A DNA stretch of 64,000 nt from Streptomyces sp. TSRI0281 (GTDB lineage: Bacteria; Actinomycetota; Actinomycetes; Streptomycetales; Streptomycetaceae): positions 438,113 through 502,112 of the forward strand of contig NZ_LWLE01000035.1 in assembly GCF_001905125.1 (NCBI RefSeq). The letters run 5' to 3'. The notes under the pieces are model-generated. The model was not told where the DNA came from. It worked only from the letters and a program-made list of their open reading frames with translations, and did not search any database. The position numbers and the translations under genes are program-made. Shown piece after piece: positions 63,301-64,000 of the stretch (the stretch's first letter is position 1; each line of letters starts with the position of its first letter).

Positions 63301-64000
63301 GTCGTCCAGAAGCGCATCGACGCCATCGAGTCGTCCCGGGCCATCGGCATGGTGGAGCGGCCCGAGTACAAGCGGCGCTGGGCAACCGAGGGTTGGGACG
63401 TTCTCCAGGAGCGGGCTCTCAAGTCCTGGTTGCTCGACCGTATGGAGAACCGTGAGCTCTGGTTCCAGGAAGGGCAGCCGACGCTGCTCACGCGTGCCCA
63501 GCTCACCAGCGCCCTCGCGCTCGATGAGGACTTCGTTTCCGTTGCCGATCTGTACGCACCCCGCAAGGAGCTGGCGACCGTCGTCGCCGAACTCCTCGCG
63601 GATGAGCACGTGCCGTTCCTCCCTGCCCTCCGTTACAAGCCTTCCGGGTTGAAGAAGCGTGCCGACTGGGAGGACGTCTGGGCGCTTCAGCGTGAGGAGG
63701 ACGCAGCCCCGGACGAGCCAGCCAAGCGGAAGATCCGGGACGCCATCCCCGTACCGCCGAAGTACACCTCGGCCGACTTCCTCAAGCCGTCCTACTGGAG
63801 AGCACGCGGCAAGCTCGACGTGCCGAAGGAGCGGTTCATCTCGTACGCGACCGGTGCGATCTCCGGCGTCCCCGACCTGTTCGGCTGGGCAGGCTGGGAT
63901 CACCGCGAGCAGGCGCAGGCGCTGACCACCTACTTCACGAACGATGACAGGCTGTCCGCCGAGGAAATGGTGCCTCTCCTAGCGGGCCTCCTCGAACTTC
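60385..64000 (+). CDS. pglX: BREX-2/Pgl system adenine-specific DNA methyltransferase PglX (3' end outside the window)
   Basis: The frame starts at GTG 60385, which overlaps the pglW stop (GTGA) and follows AGGGGAG, and is open to the window end (1,205 codons so far). The SAM motif DPTCGSGHF begins at residue 304 and the catalytic NPPY is at 439-442, the layout of gamma-class Eco57I-type N6-adenine methyltransferases. Downstream are the expected target-recognition region and a helical C-terminal part with RWATEGWDVLQERA. PglX marks DNA in the Pgl/BREX system. A segment from about 61,720 to 63,010 has lower GC and different codon choice, suggesting exchange of the recognition domain. Confidence 0.9.
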   Translation, partial: MIDRTALKTDLIKQVKAVEVDLGKQVAEGEKLLKPLRTEYGKASKAVLPPDEAPKWDVWLESRLAELSADRADDVRAAEAVAGRLRAEYDEARGLGRTAATWNAWLDERVTQVAVAWVLGTVFVRFCEDNRLIPEPYLTGAEAERRDLAEARYAQYVEETEDPTYRGWLLRAFKELGAGQAGRLLFRQDRNPLYQIPLSHDGARALVEFWRERREGPAGEDSAGGTDGAPVLVHDFADPLNADGTDGWDTRFLGDLYQDLSEAARKTYALLQTPEFVEEFILDRTMDPVVREMGGRFNELKMIDPTCGSGHFVLGAFRRLVRLSAERHPDRDLHERVRDALNSVHGVDINPFAVAIARFRLLLAAMAAANVRTLAGAGRYDWPVHLAVGDSLIEDRQQELELTSEETGKRLVDFAYATEDLDDYPGILERGRYDVVVGNPPYITVKDRKLNALYRALYASCGGTYALSVPFAERFFQLAKVGEPDGRGYGMAGQITANSFMKREFGTKLIEEYFAHKVELMEVIDTSGAYIPGHATPTVILVGRRRSGRKRAETIRTVRSIQGEPKTPDDGANGLVWNAILDQINKPNSASQWVSVDDLERERYFSRKPWILTDGGLEMVEQIQSASTTRIRALLTRIGFYGDTHADDALTFPRRRLDALSVEPEFTKRLGVGDEVRDYTISDGDHVLHPYDSTHSLVPLSSTPGLARTIWPNRTELGNRSTFSGRTYFADGRSWWEWHQLPKDIDAHSWSLNFAFVATHNHVVLDRTGHAFTRTAPVIKLRREASEEDHLQLLGVLNSSTACFWLKQVSQSKGNGGIGGGISDELWEHRFEFTGTKLEQFPLPDTSPTTLGTTLDTLAQRLTSVSPSVIAKSFPTATSLRKATTEWHSTRAQMIALQEELDWQVYSLYKLHSEDLRAPESDVPELALGERAFEIVLARRVEKGEASGEWFKRHGSTPITEMPDHWSDAYKAVVQKRIDAIESSRAIGMVERPEYKRRWATEGWDVLQERALKSWLLDRMENRELWFQEGQPTLLTRAQLTSALALDEDFVSVADLYAPRKELATVVAELLADEHVPFLPALRYKPSGLKKRADWEDVWALQREEDAAPDEPAKRKIRDAIPVPPKYTSADFLKPSYWRARGKLDVPKERFISYATGAISGVPDLFGWAGWDHREQAQALTTYFTNDDRLSAEEMVPLLAGLLEL

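Overview
The window is chromosomal DNA of a Streptomyces or a very close relative. It is GC-rich throughout, uses many GTG and TTG starts, and encodes the polar-growth proteins Scy and FilP. The gene order from scy to the receiver protein before the tRNA matches, as far as I recall, the conserved core block around SCO5397 to SCO5351 of S. coelicolor; I could not check this by alignment.

Region 1 (1-11.5 kb, mostly plus strand) holds the 3' part of scy, filP, two tandem paralogous ABC exporter modules, a small Cys/His-rich protein, a luciferase-like oxidoreductase, an SCO5389-family protein and the mismatch endonuclease gene nucS. Region 2 (11.5-24.3 kb) holds a 166-bp MITE-like element and a membrane-anchored P-loop NTPase. 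It continues with a STAS protein, a 3-hydroxyacyl-CoA dehydrogenase, a TetR regulator divergent from a DrrAB-like exporter, and a PduO-type adenosyltransferase. It ends with the ChiS/ChiR two-component system next to a secreted GH18 chitinase whose promoter carries the TTGGTCCAGACCT direct repeat.

Region 3 (23.9-50.2 kb) is almost entirely minus strand and is read from right to left. In that order it carries a receiver protein, nrtL, lysA, hom-thrC, thrB, rho, an LCP ligase, rpmE, prfA, prmC, tsaC, a low-molecular-weight phosphatase homologue, glyA, a WecA/TagO-type transferase, the atpIBEFHAGDC operon and a DUF2550 protein. It joins aspartate-family amino-acid synthesis, translation termination, cell-envelope polymer priming and ATP synthase. 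The phosphatase homologue has serine in place of its catalytic cysteine. A Rex-like operator lies upstream of atpI.

Region 4 (50.35-64 kb) starts with tRNA-Arg(CCG) and becomes a defence island. A minus-strand gene encodes a modification-dependent restriction enzyme with a PUA-like region, a phosphorothioate-binding-like domain and an HNH nuclease. Next to it is a helicase-PLD nuclease fusion with the architecture of type II Mokosh. Divergent from these is a BREX type 2 (Pgl) pair: pglW, with a NERD domain, a degenerate kinase and an intact kinase, translationally coupled to the adenine methyltransferase gene pglX. pglX runs off the window end and carries an internal lower-GC segment where target recognition is expected. 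The remaining BREX-2 genes (pglY, pglZ and helicases) would lie beyond 64 kb. No integrase is visible.
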